Shown here one piece after another: positions 46,181 through 54,825 of a stretch of 64,000 nucleotides of DNA. Numbering within the stretch: position 1 is the stretch's first letter; each line of letters begins with the position of its first letter. A program made the translations under genes and the position numbers. This DNA is from Agrococcus jejuensis (GTDB lineage: Bacteria; Actinomycetota; Actinomycetes; Actinomycetales; Microbacteriaceae): the NCBI RefSeq assembly GCF_900099705.1, contig NZ_LT629695.1, forward strand, positions 372,001 to 436,000, in the 5' to 3' direction. Under the pieces are notes generated by a model. That model worked only from the letters and a program-made list of their open reading frames with translations, was not told where the DNA came from and ran no database searches.

Positions 46181-47656
46181 TCAGCCGATCGCTGCCTCTG
46201 CGGCCACGCCGCCGACGGGCTCGCGCGTCACCTCGACGCGCGCGGCCTGCATCTGCTCGGCCATGTGCTCGAGCACGCGCACGACCTGCGACGAGTAGCC
46301 GTACTCGTTGTCGTACCAGACGTACACGACGAGGTGGCGGCCGGATGCGATGGTCGCGAGGCCGTCGACGATGCCTGCCCGGTTGTTGCCGACGAAGTCG
46401 GTCGAGACGACCTCGGGCGAGTCGACGAAGTCGATCTGCGTGCGCAGGCGCCCCTTGAGCGACGCGCGGCGCAGCAGCTCGTTGACCTGGTCGCGCTCCA
46501 CGGCCTCGTCGAGCGTGAGGTTGAGGATCGCCATCGACACGTCGGGCGTCGGCACGCGGATGGCGTTGCCGGTCAGGCGGCCCTCGAGCTCGGGCAGCGC
46601 CTTCGCGACGGCCTTCGCGGCGCCGGTCTCGGTGAGCACCATGTTGAGCGCCGCCGAGCGGCCGCGGCGGTCGCCCTTGTGGAAGTTGTCGATGAGGTTC
46701 TGGTCGTTCGTGTACGAGTGCACGGTCTCGACGTGGCCGTGCTCGACGCCGTACGCGTCGTGCAGCACCTTGAGCACGGGCGTGATGGCGTTCGTCGTGC
46801 ACGACGCGGCGGTGACGATGCGGTCGTCGGCGGCGATCATGTCCTGGTTGATGCCGTACACGACGTTCTTCAGCGGGCTCTTGCCCGGGGCGGTCAGCAG
46901 CACGCGCGCGACGCCCTTCGCCTGCAGATGCAGCGACAGGCCCGCCTCGTCGCGCCAGCGGCCCGTGTTGTCGACGACGATGGCGTCGCGGATGCCGTGC
47001 GCCTCGTAGTCGACGGTCGCGGGGTCGTCGGAGTGGATGACCTGGATGAGCGTGCCGTTCGCGAGGATCGTCTGCGCCTCGTGGTCGATCTGGATCGTGC
47101 CCTCGAAGGGTCCGTGCACCGAGTCGCGGCGCAGCAGGTTCGCGCGCTTCTCGAGGTCGTGCTCGCCGCCCGAGCGCACGACGATCGCGCGCAGGCGCAG
47201 GCCGAGGCCGTTGCCGGCGTGGCCGACGAGGATGCGGGCGAGCAGTCGGCCGATGCGGCCGAAGCCGTAGAGCACGACGTCGGTGGGCTCCTGGTGCTCC
47301 CACGACGGCAGCGCGCCGAGCGCGTCGCGCACGTACGCCTCGAGGCCCGACACGTCGTCGGGCGCGCCGTCGAGCAGGCGGCCGAGGTCGAGCGACACGC
47401 CCTGCAGGCGCAGCTCGTCGGCGACCTGCAGCGCGAGCAGCGAGTGCGCCACGTCGAGCTCGCCGTCGCTCACGCGTCGCGCCCAGCGGTGGGCACGCAG
47501 CACCTCGATCGCCGAGCGGTTGATGATCTTGCGGCCGTGCACGTGCGGGATGACGTTCCGCTCGCGGTACAGCCTGCCGATGAGGGGGATGGCCGACTCG
47601 GCCATCGCGACGCGCTCCAACCATGCGTCCTGGGATCGCTGCACTGCGTCCGTCAC
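46181..47656 (-). CDS. gapB: Glyceraldehyde-3-phosphate dehydrogenase, long GapB type
   Basis: A 491-residue enzyme, about 150 residues longer than classical GAPDH because of an N-terminal helical extension (residues 1-125). The nucleotide-binding motif YGFGRIGRL is near residue 132, the catalytic Cys in ASCTTNA near residue 290, and the C-terminal WYDNEYGYS. This long form matches corynebacterial GapB-like proteins, often assigned to the gluconeogenic direction. GTG 47656 is used: AGGAG lies 10 bases upstream, and longer in-frame versions read only Arg-rich non-family sequence. Confidence 0.93.
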   Translation of the reverse strand: MTDAVQRSQDAWLERVAMAESAIPLIGRLYRERNVIPHVHGRKIINRSAIEVLRAHRWARRVSDGELDVAHSLLALQVADELRLQGVSLDLGRLLDGAPDDVSGLEAYVRDALGALPSWEHQEPTDVVLYGFGRIGRLLARILVGHAGNGLGLRLRAIVVRSGGEHDLEKRANLLRRDSVHGPFEGTIQIDHEAQTILANGTLIQVIHSDDPATVDYEAHGIRDAIVVDNTGRWRDEAGLSLHLQAKGVARVLLTAPGKSPLKNVVYGINQDMIAADDRIVTAASCTTNAITPVLKVLHDAYGVEHGHVETVHSYTNDQNLIDNFHKGDRRGRSAALNMVLTETGAAKAVAKALPELEGRLTGNAIRVPTPDVSMAILNLTLDEAVERDQVNELLRRASLKGRLRTQIDFVDSPEVVSTDFVGNNRAGIVDGLATIASGRHLVVYVWYDNEYGYSSQVVRVLEHMAEQMQAARVEVTREPVGGVAAEAAIG

Positions 47657-47792
47657 TCGCTCTTCGCTCCTCGTGCGCCCCGGTCGGGCGCTGGTCCGTC
47701 GCGGCGGATCTCGCCGCATCCCCATCCTTTCGCTGCAGCGCACGAATGCGGGGCGGATCGGGCGGGTCAGGCTGCGAGCGCTTGCCGCACCG

Positions 47793-48302
47793 TCAAGAAG
47801 CGGCGTTCTTGCCGCCACCGCGCTGCTCTCGTCGGTACGCGTCGCGCATCCGATCGGTCGTCAGCAGGTCGCCGATGCCGATCATGAGCAGCGAGAACAC
47901 GATCTGCTCGATCGTCATCCACAGCGGGTAGAGGCCCGGGATGGCGGCGACGACGAGCGTGACGATCGGGAAGATGCGCGAGAACAGTCGCAGGCGCGAG
48001 TACGCCCACCACCACCGCTGCTCGGCGCGCAGCGCGAAGTAGCCGAGGCCGAGCGTGAGGCCGAGCACGACGAGCGACCGGAACCACACCATGGGGTGGT
48101 CGAGCTCGCCGCGCGCCGTGAGCACGGCCGCGACGACGATCGCCGCGAGGCCGATGGCGATCTCGGCCGTGAGGATCCAGCGGATCGCTCGCCAGTCGCG
48201 ATGCAGGCGTGGATCCGCGAGCCGCTCGGGCGGCATGCGCACGTCGCGCGCGCGGCCGGCGGCGACGCGGTCGATCCGCAGCAGCAGCGCGTCGAGGCTC
48301 AC
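47793..48302 (-). CDS. Hypothetical membrane protein
   Basis: A 169-residue protein with a soluble basic N-terminus (about 40 residues) and four hydrophobic segments (roughly 43-63, 72-90, 105-122 and 125-145), ending in a charged tail RREQRGGGKNAAS. No family is recognised. GTG 48302 has no strong ribosome site, so the start is uncertain. It lies after the SIP gene and a terminator-like hairpin. Confidence 0.7.
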   Translation of the reverse strand: MSLDALLLRIDRVAAGRARDVRMPPERLADPRLHRDWRAIRWILTAEIAIGLAAIVVAAVLTARGELDHPMVWFRSLVVLGLTLGLGYFALRAEQRWWWAYSRLRLFSRIFPIVTLVVAAIPGLYPLWMTIEQIVFSLLMIGIGDLLTTDRMRDAYRREQRGGGKNAAS

Positions 48303-48331
48303 GAGCGCGATCGTACGCCCGCGACCTGCGA

Positions 48332-48365
48332 CGACGCCGCCCTCCGGAGGTGGAGGACGGCGTCG
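48332..48365 (-). terminator. Hairpin terminator after the SIP gene
   Basis: A stem of 8 bp (48332-48339 with 48358-48365) plus 5 bp (48341-48345 with 48352-48356) and a single mismatch between, with a 6-base loop, 20 bases after the SIP stop on the minus strand. Confidence 0.7.
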
Positions 48366-48384
48366 GCAGAGCGCTGGGCGCGGG

Positions 48385-49182
48385 TCAGGACACGTAGGCC
48401 TTGCCGAGGCGCCAGTAGCCCGTGAACGTGACGTTGGCCTTGTCGACGCCGCGGTGCTTCACGAGGTGGCGGCGTGCGCCGGTCGCGAGCGACTGCTCGC
48501 CGGCGGCGTACGCGTAGGCGATGTCGCCGGGCAGGTCCAGCTCGGACAGGGCGCGCAGGCCGGCCTGGCCCTCGCGCTCGGAGCCGCGGTGGATCCAGTG
48601 CACGTCGATGCCATCGGGCTGGCCGAGGTCCTGCACGTCGTCCATGTGGCCGACCTCGATCACGGCGATGCCGCGCGTCGCGCGGTCGATCGAGCCGCAC
48701 ACGCCGGCGATGGCGGGGATGACCGACTCGTCGCCGACCATGAGCACGTCGCCCTCGACGCCATCGTCGTTGTAGAGCAGGCCCTCGTCGAGCAGCGCGG
48801 CGCGCTCGCCGACCTTCGCGTCGATCGACCACTGGGCGCCGGGGCCCGGGTCCTCGTGCACGACGAAGTCGATGTCGAGCTCCTGCACGTCGCGGCGGAA
48901 CGCGCGGATCGTGTAGTTGCGGATGTGGGGGCGCTTCGCCTCCGACATCAGCAGGTACTGCGGGAACCACTGCTTCGGGCTCGTCGGCACCTGCAGCGCA
49001 TCCTGGTCGGGACGGCGCATGAAGAAGCGGAACCACTGGTCGTAGCCCTGCGGCGTCATGTTCGCGACGTCCTCGCCACCGAGCGTCACGCGACGCAGGT
49101 GGGGGGAGATCTGCTCGTTGCCGAGCACCTCGAGGTCGATGAATCGAGGTGCGACGGCGGCGACGCGTGCGGGTCCGGCCAT
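48385..49182 (-). CDS. Siderophore-interacting protein (FAD-dependent ferric-siderophore reductase)
   Basis: A 265-residue protein of the SIP/ViuB family. The FAD-binding motif RNYTIRAF is near residue 88, with [11 protein letters not shown] after it and the NAD(P)-side segment [12 protein letters not shown] near residue 147; it ends with GYWRLGKAY, typical of the family. These enzymes release iron from siderophores by reduction in the cytoplasm. ATG 49182 has GAAGGAG upstream. An iron box 42 bases ahead indicates repression when iron is plentiful. It is divergent from an MFS exporter. Confidence 0.94.
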   Translation of the reverse strand: MAGPARVAAVAPRFIDLEVLGNEQISPHLRRVTLGGEDVANMTPQGYDQWFRFFMRRPDQDALQVPTSPKQWFPQYLLMSEAKRPHIRNYTIRAFRRDVQELDIDFVVHEDPGPGAQWSIDAKVGERAALLDEGLLYNDDGVEGDVLMVGDESVIPAIAGVCGSIDRATRGIAVIEVGHMDDVQDLGQPDGIDVHWIHRGSEREGQAGLRALSELDLPGDIAYAYAAGEQSLATGARRHLVKHRGVDKANVTFTGYWRLGKAYVS

Positions 49183-49223
49183 GCGGGAGCTCCTTCGTGC
49201 AGCGGCGCTGCGGGAGGGGGATG

Positions 49224-49242
49224 TGCGGTAAGGCTATCCTCA
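49224..49242. promoter_or_regulatory. DtxR/IdeR-type iron box
   Basis: The 19-base site TGCGGTAAGGCTATCCTCA matches the DtxR/IdeR consensus (TTAGGTTAGSCTAACCTAA) at 14 of 19 positions by my alignment. It lies 42 bases before the SIP start and 136 bases before the divergent MFS start, so it could regulate both. Its presence before a siderophore reductase makes the assignment stronger than for the similar site at 13660. Confidence 0.7.
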
Positions 49243-49377
49243 CCGTACCCGACGACGCATCCGGCCGTCGACCCCGGCCGTCGATCCACAGGCCTCTCCA
49301 GCGAGCCCTGAGGGAATACCATGGTGGTGCGCAGCGCTGCACAGCCCTGTCCCCACGCACCGTCCGGAGACTCCCCC

Positions 49378-50625
49378 ATGCAGCAGCTCACCCCCACGCG
49401 TCGCGTCCTCGCACTCTTCGCGCTCGCCCTCGGCGGCTTCGGCATCGGCACGACCGAGTTCGCCTCGATGGGCCTCCTGCCGCTCATCGGCGACGACCTC
49501 GTGTCGGGCTTCGCGCAGAACCCCGAGCGCGGCATCCAGACCGCCGGCTGGCTCATCTCGGCCTACGCCCTCGGCGTCGTCGTCGGCGCCCCCGCGATCG
49601 CGGTGCTCGCGGCGCGCATGTCGCAGACGCGCCTCGTGCTCATCCTCGCCGCCGCGTTCACGGTCGCGAACCTGTCGAGCGCCCTCATGCCCACGTTCGA
49701 GCTCACGATGCTGTCGCGCTTCGTCTCGGGCCTCCCGCACGGCGCCTACTTCGGCGTCGCCTCGCTGCTCGCCGCCCGCATCATGGGCCCCGGCCGCCAG
49801 GGCGCGGGCGTCGCGCTCGCCCTCTCGGGCCTCACGGTCGCGAACGTCATCGGCGTGCCGCTCGGCACCTTCCTCGGCCAGACGGCCGGATGGCGCTGGT
49901 CGTACGTCGCGATCGCAGGCATCTTCGCGCTCACGCTGCTGCTCGCGTTCCGCACGCTGCCGCAGGTCGCCGGCAACCCCGAGCGCAACCCGCTGCGCGA
50001 GCTGTCGGCGCTGCGCGACGGCCGCCTGTGGCTCATGCTCGCGGTCGGCGCCATCGGCTTCGGCGGGTTCTTCGCCATCTACTCGTACATCGCCGAGACC
50101 GTGACGCGCGTCGCGGGCCTCAGCGAGAGCACGGTGCCGTGGGTGCTCGCGACGCTCGGCATCGGCATGACGATCGGCAACATCCTCGGCGGCGTGCTCG
50201 GCGACAAGGCGCTCGTGCCCACGATGCTCGGCGGGTTCCTCGCCGTCATCCCCGTCATGGGCCTGTACTCGCTGCTCGGCGGCGAGCCCGTCGCGCTGTT
50301 CGTGCTCGCGTTCCTCATCGGCCTGTCGACGTCGATGCTCATCCCGTCGATCCAGTCCCGCATCATCCAGATCGCCGGCGAGGCCGAGCTGCTGGGCGCC
50401 GCGATGAACCACGCGGCGTTCAACGTCGGCAACGCGCTCGGCGCAGCCGTCGGCGGCGCCGTGATCGGCGCGGGCCTCGGCTACCTCGCCCCCGGATGGG
50501 TGGGCGTGCTGCTCGCGACGGCCGGCATGGGCCTCGCGGTCGTGAGCGTGCTGCTCGACCGCCGCTCCGCATCGCTGCGCCGCCTCGAGACGCACGAGCA
50601 GGGCATCGTCGAGCGCGTCGGCTAG
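49378..50625 (+). CDS. MFS efflux transporter, AraJ-like
   Basis: A 415-residue protein with twelve membrane segments. [14 protein letters not shown] near residue 22 and the [10 protein letters not shown] stretch followed by [11 protein letters not shown] are the marks of the AraJ/sugar-efflux/chloramphenicol-export branch of drug:proton antiporters. ATG 49378 has GGAGA upstream. It is divergent from the siderophore reductase across an iron box, so an export role for a siderophore or metal-related compound is a reasonable inference; a general drug pump is the alternative. Confidence 0.9.
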   Translation: MQQLTPTRRVLALFALALGGFGIGTTEFASMGLLPLIGDDLVSGFAQNPERGIQTAGWLISAYALGVVVGAPAIAVLAARMSQTRLVLILAAAFTVANLSSALMPTFELTMLSRFVSGLPHGAYFGVASLLAARIMGPGRQGAGVALALSGLTVANVIGVPLGTFLGQTAGWRWSYVAIAGIFALTLLLAFRTLPQVAGNPERNPLRELSALRDGRLWLMLAVGAIGFGGFFAIYSYIAETVTRVAGLSESTVPWVLATLGIGMTIGNILGGVLGDKALVPTMLGGFLAVIPVMGLYSLLGGEPVALFVLAFLIGLSTSMLIPSIQSRIIQIAGEAELLGAAMNHAAFNVGNALGAAVGGAVIGAGLGYLAPGWVGVLLATAGMGLAVVSVLLDRRSASLRRLETHEQGIVERVG

Positions 50626-50708
50626 CGGCCGTTCCCCCGTTACCGCATCCGGCTGGCTGCGGCCAGCCTCCATTCCCGCACCGTGCCGCCGTGCGTAGGC
50701 TCGGGTGC

Positions 50709-51002
50709 ATGCAGGGCACCGCGACCGACGTCGACCTCTCGGTCGACGACGCCGCCCTGGCGTCGACCGACGGCGACTGGGTCACCGTCGTGTGGGACGA
50801 CCCCGTGAACCTCATGACGTACGTCACGTACGTGTTCCGCTCGTACTTCGGCTTCGACGAGGCGAAGGCCGAGCGCCTCATGATGCAGGTGCACACGAAG
50901 GGCCGGGCGATCGTGTCGGCCGGCGGCCGCGAGCAGCAGGAGCTGCACGTGTCGGCGATGCACGGCTACGGCCTGCTCGCGACGCTGGAGCGTGTCGAGT
51001 GA
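50709..51002 (+). CDS. clpS: ATP-dependent Clp protease adaptor ClpS
   Basis: A 97-residue adaptor that presents N-degron proteins to ClpAP or ClpCP. The family pattern is seen: [17 protein letters not shown] near residue 27, [12 protein letters not shown] near residue 58, and the C-terminal GLLATLE. The Asp in DDPVN and the His in VHTKG form the N-degron pocket in characterised ClpS. Its stop overlaps the next GTG (GTGA). clpS followed by a DUF2017 gene is a conserved actinobacterial pair. Confidence 0.95.
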   Translation: MQGTATDVDLSVDDAALASTDGDWVTVVWDDPVNLMTYVTYVFRSYFGFDEAKAERLMMQVHTKGRAIVSAGGREQQELHVSAMHGYGLLATLERVE

Positions 51003-51499
51003 AGCCGTGGAAGCGCGACGGCGATGCGCTCGTGCTCGTGCTCACCGCCGACGAGGCGACGATGCTCACGCGGCTCGTCGCGCAGGTGCGGCAGGTCTTC
51101 GTGGCGGTGCGCGACGGCGAGGCCGACCACGCCGATCCCGTGATCGAACGGCTGTTCCCGGCGGCGTACGAGGATGAGGAGCTCGCCGACGAGTTCCGCA
51201 GGCTCACCTCCGACGACCAGGCGGCGCTGCGCCTCGACCGGCAGCGGGCGATGGCGCGCGACCTCGCGGCCCACGCGACGGTCGAGGACGAGCGCGTGCG
51301 CGTCGAGGTGCCCGAGGAGTCGGCGGATGCGTGGCTCGCGGGCATCGGCGACATCCGCCTCGTGCTGCACACGCGCGTGCAGCAGGGCCCCACGAACCAC
51401 CTCGACCTCACGGCCGAGGACCTCGCGCAGTTCCAGGCCGTCGTCGACTGGCTCGGCTACGCGCAGGGCAGCCTCGTCGAGGCCGTCGTCTCGGAGTGA
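50999..51499 (+). CDS. DUF2017 family protein
   Basis: A 166-residue soluble protein found next to clpS in actinobacteria. It has an N-terminal strand region, a helical middle with [16 protein letters not shown] and DEFRRLT, and the C-terminal [20 protein letters not shown] helix. No catalytic motif is visible and the function of the family is not known to me; the gene order suggests a link to proteolysis. GTG 50999 sits within the clpS stop. Confidence 0.9.
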   Translation: MKPWKRDGDALVLVLTADEATMLTRLVAQVRQVFVAVRDGEADHADPVIERLFPAAYEDEELADEFRRLTSDDQAALRLDRQRAMARDLAAHATVEDERVRVEVPEESADAWLAGIGDIRLVLHTRVQQGPTNHLDLTAEDLAQFQAVVDWLGYAQGSLVEAVVSE

Positions 51500-51592
51500 C
51501 GCTCAGCGCTCGGGCACGAGGCGCGGCAGCAGCCGCACGAGCTCGCGAGCGTCCGTGGACTCCACGAAGGCGCGCGGCTCGTCGCACGACGT

Positions 51593-51665
51593 GGCACGAG
51601 GTGACGCTGAGCGCATCTTCTCGTGCGACATGCGCATGAAGCCACGCTGAGCGTCACCTCGTGCC
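51593..51665. repeat. Palindrome, copy 2 of a dispersed element
   Basis: Arms of 21 bases (51593-51613 and 51645-51665) are reverse complements with a single mismatch, around a 31-base spacer. The arm GGCACGAGGTGACGCTGAGC matches the arms of the palindrome at 2364-2460, and the spacer in reverse complement shares TTCAT-CGCA--TCGC with the spacer there. It lies between convergent genes (DUF2017 and a VOC protein). The 90 bases before it hold nothing recognisable. Confidence 0.78.
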
Positions 51666-51670
51666 CGTGC

Positions 51671-52129
51671 TCAGTGCTCCCCCGCGCCGAACCCCTCGCG
51701 CTGCGACCGCTCCTCGAGCGACTCCAGCTCCTCGAAGAGCGTGATCTGCAGGTCGGCCGGCGCCTGCAGGCGCGCGTTCACCGAGCGCCACGGCGTCTCG
51801 CGCGGCGTCGCGAGCACCTCGGCGCCCGCGGCCTCGAGCGTCGACGTCGTGCCGGCGGCGTCGTCGACCTCGAACGCGAGGCGGATGCGCGGGCTCGTCA
51901 CGCCGTCGGTCTCGACGGCGTCGATCGCGCGCACGTGCGACGGGTTCGCGAGCTCGAGCGTCGCCCGGCCCGCCTCGAGGATCACGACGCGCTCGTCGCC
52001 CTCCCCCGCGTACGCGGCCTGCTCGGGCAGCCCGAGCGCGTCGCGGAAGAACGCGACCGCCGCGTCGTGGTCGTCGGCCTCGACGACGATGCGCAGCTGA
52101 CGGACGGTCGGACGGGCTGCCTCGCTCAT
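51671..52129 (-). CDS. VOC (glyoxalase/bleomycin-resistance fold) protein
   Basis: A 152-residue protein with the VOC fold: RQLRIVVEADDHDAAVAFF at the start, a metal-ligand-like ELANPSH near residue 80, RIRLAFEVDD and the closing DLQITLFEE. It could be a dioxygenase-, lyase- or resistance-type member; nothing in the sequence decides. ATG 52129 begins just before the first strand. It is convergent with DUF2017 and divergent from pdxY. Confidence 0.87.
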   Translation of the reverse strand: MSEAARPTVRQLRIVVEADDHDAAVAFFRDALGLPEQAAYAGEGDERVVILEAGRATLELANPSHVRAIDAVETDGVTSPRIRLAFEVDDAAGTTSTLEAAGAEVLATPRETPWRSVNARLQAPADLQITLFEELESLEERSQREGFGAGEH

Positions 52130-52197
52130 GGCGGGTGCAACCGCCGCTCGCCCGGGTCGATTCCGCATCCGCTCGCGACCGGTGGGAGGATCGCAGG

Positions 52198-53049
52198 ATG
52201 AAGATCCTCTCGATCCAGTCGTCGGTCGCGTACGGCCACGTCGGCAACTCGGCCGCCGTGTTCCCGCTGCAGCGGCTGGGGCACGAGGTGTGGCCCGTCT
52301 CGACCGTCGTGTTCTCGAACCACACGGGCTACGGCGCGTGGCGCGGCCCGCTGCTGCCCGCGACCGACGTCGCCGACGTCATCCTCGGCATCGAGGAGCG
52401 CGGCGCGCTCGCGCAGGTGGATGCGGTGCTGTCGGGCTACCTCGGCGGCGAGGCGATCGTCGACGTCGTCGTCGACGCCGTGCAGCGCACGAAGGCGCTC
52501 AACCCCGCCGCGACGTACACGTGCGACCCGGTCATGGGCAACGCGAAGTCCGGCTGCTTCGTCGCCCCGGCGATCCCGGCGCTCATCCGCGAGCGCGTCG
52601 TGCCGGTCGCCGACATCATCGCGCCGAACCAGTTCGAGCTCGGCTTCCTCACCGGCACCGAGCCCGCGACGCTCGACGAGACGCTCGAGTCCGTCGACCG
52701 CGCCCGCGACATGGGTCCGCGCACGGTGCTCGTGACGAGCGTCGAGCGCCCCGACCGACCCGAGGGCACCATCGAGATGCTCGCGGTCGACGACGAGGGC
52801 GCGTGGATCGTGCAGACGCCGTACCTGCCGTTCAAGGCCAACGGCTCGGGCGACGTCACCGCCGCGCTGTTCACCGCGCACTACCGCACGTCGGACTCGG
52901 CGTGGGATGCGCTCGAGGCGACGGTGTCGAGCGTGTTCGACCTGCTGCAGATCACCCACGACTCGGGCGAGCGCGAGCTCCAGCTCGTCGAGGCGCAGGA
53001 GGCGTACGCGCACCCGCGTCGCCAGTTCCAGGTGCGCCAGGTGCGCTGA
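52198..53049 (+). CDS. pdxY: Pyridoxal kinase
   Basis: A 283-residue ribokinase-fold enzyme that phosphorylates pyridoxal in vitamin B6 salvage. Marks of the PdxY branch: ILSIQSSVAYGHVGNSAA at the N-terminus, FSNHTGYG near residue 39, YTCDPVMGN near residue 107, APNQFEL, and the catalytic loop KANGSGDVTAAL near residue 215. ATG 52198 follows GGGAGGATCGCAGG. Two bases separate its stop from the next start, so the two genes are probably co-transcribed. Confidence 0.95.
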   Translation: MKILSIQSSVAYGHVGNSAAVFPLQRLGHEVWPVSTVVFSNHTGYGAWRGPLLPATDVADVILGIEERGALAQVDAVLSGYLGGEAIVDVVVDAVQRTKALNPAATYTCDPVMGNAKSGCFVAPAIPALIRERVVPVADIIAPNQFELGFLTGTEPATLDETLESVDRARDMGPRTVLVTSVERPDRPEGTIEMLAVDDEGAWIVQTPYLPFKANGSGDVTAALFTAHYRTSDSAWDALEATVSSVFDLLQITHDSGERELQLVEAQEAYAHPRRQFQVRQVR

Positions 53050-53051
53050 CC

Positions 53052-53984
53052 ATGACCGATCCCACGACCGCGGTGCGGCGCGCGTACGAGACGCGCGCCG
53101 ATGCGTGGGACTCCGCCATGGGCATGGTCGAGGGCTGGCTCGACGAACGTGCCGACGCGCTGCTCGCCGACGCCGACCGCATGCGCCTCGTCGTCATGCC
53201 CGGCCGCATCAAGGAGGAGGCGCGCACCATCGACCGCCTCTCGCGCGCCGCGACGGAGCTCGACCTCGCCGACGTCACCGTCGACCAGGTCGAGGAGCTC
53301 GTGCGCGACGTCGTCGGCGTGAAGGTGCTGTGCAAGTCGACGCGCGACCAGGTGCTGCTCGCCGACGACGTCGCGACGGCGCTGCAGGCCGGCATCCACC
53401 TCGTCGAGATGCGCGACTACGTCGCCGAGCCGAAGCCGTCCGGCTACCGCGCCGTGCACGCGCTGCTCGACGTCGACGTCACGACGCCTGCAGGCACGAC
53501 GGTCGTGGCCGTCGAGGTGCAGATCAAGACCCGCGTGCAGGATGCGTGGGGCGAGCTGACGCACGAGGACCTCTACAAGCCGGGCGGCGGGCTGCGCCCG
53601 AGCGACTTCCACCGGTCGGTGGGGCGCACGATGGCGAACCTGCTCGCCGAGGTGGATCGTCTCGCCGACGACCTCGCGGGCGAGTTCGACGTCGCGACCG
53701 ACGAGCCCGCCTCCGAGCGTGCGCACGCCGTCGCCGGCCGCATCCCGATCCGCTCGGTCGTCGTGCGCTCGACCGGCCCCCGGTACGCGCTGGCCGTCGA
53801 CGACGAGGGCCGCCAGGGGCTCATCCCCGCGTTCGCCGTGCGCGCGCTCGCACCCACCGACGGGCACGTCGACGTGGATGCGTTCGTGCCCGAGGGATCG
53901 ACGCTCGAGGCGCGGGTCTTCGAGGACGAGCGCGGCCTCTACTACCTCCCGGTCGCCCTGCCGGAGCTGCCGACCGAGGTGTGA
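53052..53984 (+). CDS. RelA/SpoT-domain (p)ppGpp synthetase-like protein with S1-like C-terminal domain
   Basis: A 310-residue protein. Residues about 40-210 carry a RelA/SpoT nucleotidyltransferase domain: PGRIKEEARTIDRL (ATP site), DVVGVKVLCKS, the GTP-binding EPKPSGYRAVHALL, and the EVQIKTRVQDAW metal-site strand followed by ELTHEDLYK. No HD hydrolase, TGS or ACT domain is present, so it is of small-synthetase size. Residues about 232-305 read like an S1/OB RNA-binding fold, with GLIPAFAV and then an EGSTLEARVFE strand. The likely role is alarmone synthesis with RNA or ribosome binding; activity is inferred from motifs. No antitoxin-like gene lies beside it. Confidence 0.85.
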   Translation: MTDPTTAVRRAYETRADAWDSAMGMVEGWLDERADALLADADRMRLVVMPGRIKEEARTIDRLSRAATELDLADVTVDQVEELVRDVVGVKVLCKSTRDQVLLADDVATALQAGIHLVEMRDYVAEPKPSGYRAVHALLDVDVTTPAGTTVVAVEVQIKTRVQDAWGELTHEDLYKPGGGLRPSDFHRSVGRTMANLLAEVDRLADDLAGEFDVATDEPASERAHAVAGRIPIRSVVVRSTGPRYALAVDDEGRQGLIPAFAVRALAPTDGHVDVDAFVPEGSTLEARVFEDERGLYYLPVALPELPTEV

Positions 53985-54026
53985 TCCCACGCGCGCCGTC
54001 ACCCGTCGCACCTACCATCGCCCTCG

Positions 54027-54821
54027 ATGGCCAACACGAAGCCCCCAGCCGGCTACGACGCCCGCTTCCTCGGCATCGTCGTGCCCGCGCCGACGCCCGT
54101 CGACGACTCCGACGCACCCGTGCTGCCGTACACGCACTTCTCGGTGACGATGCATCGGCAACGGCGCCTCGCGTGGTCGGTGGCCTGGGCGATCGACGGC
54201 CTGCGCCTCTTCCCCGACATCCCGCGCCACCGCGACTTCTTCCCCGACGATCGGCTGCCGCTCGACGAGCAGACGACCGACGAGGTCTACGCGGCCAACG
54301 ACCTCGACCGCGGCCACCTCGCACGCCGTGCCGACCTGCTGTGGGGCACGCTCGCCGAGGCGCGCGCCGCGAACCGCGACTCGTTCTGCTTCACGAACAT
54401 CACGCCGCAGCACGCCGACTTCAACCAGTCGGGCCGGGGCGGTGCGTGGGGCGAGCTCGAGCACGCGGTCCTCGACCTCGACGGCCTGCACGAGCGCCGC
54501 GTCGTCGTGTTCGCCGGTCCCGTGCTCGGTGCCGCCGACCCCGAGTACCGCGGCGTCGTGCGCCTGCCGCGAGAGCACTGGAAGATCGTCGTCTACCGGC
54601 TCGGCGAAGCCATCCGTGCCCGCGCCTTCCTGCTCGCGCAGGACCTGTCGAACGTGCAGCCCGCGTACCTCGACGGCTTCGAGACGTACGAGGTGACCCT
54701 CGACGACCTCGCCGAGCGCACCGGACTCGACCTGTCCCGCATCCCCGTCGGCAAGCGCAGCCGCACGGCGACGCCGACGACGCCGCGCCTCGTGGCGAGC
54801 GTCGACGACGTCGACTGGTGA
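54027..54821 (+). CDS. DNA/RNA non-specific endonuclease, NucA type
   Basis: A 264-residue nuclease with the family active site DRGHLARRADLLWG near residue 92 (catalytic His in DRGH) and TNITPQHADFNQ near residue 122 (metal-binding Asn). The N-terminal part has LPYTHFSV. Relatives cut DNA and RNA and are usually secreted or delivered as toxins. Here no signal peptide is visible, so how it reaches its target is unclear. ATG 54027 is the start. It is convergent with der four bases away. Confidence 0.92.
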   Translation: MANTKPPAGYDARFLGIVVPAPTPVDDSDAPVLPYTHFSVTMHRQRRLAWSVAWAIDGLRLFPDIPRHRDFFPDDRLPLDEQTTDEVYAANDLDRGHLARRADLLWGTLAEARAANRDSFCFTNITPQHADFNQSGRGGAWGELEHAVLDLDGLHERRVVVFAGPVLGAADPEYRGVVRLPREHWKIVVYRLGEAIRARAFLLAQDLSNVQPAYLDGFETYEVTLDDLAERTGLDLSRIPVGKRSRTATPTTPRLVASVDDVDW

Positions 54822-54825
54822 CGCG

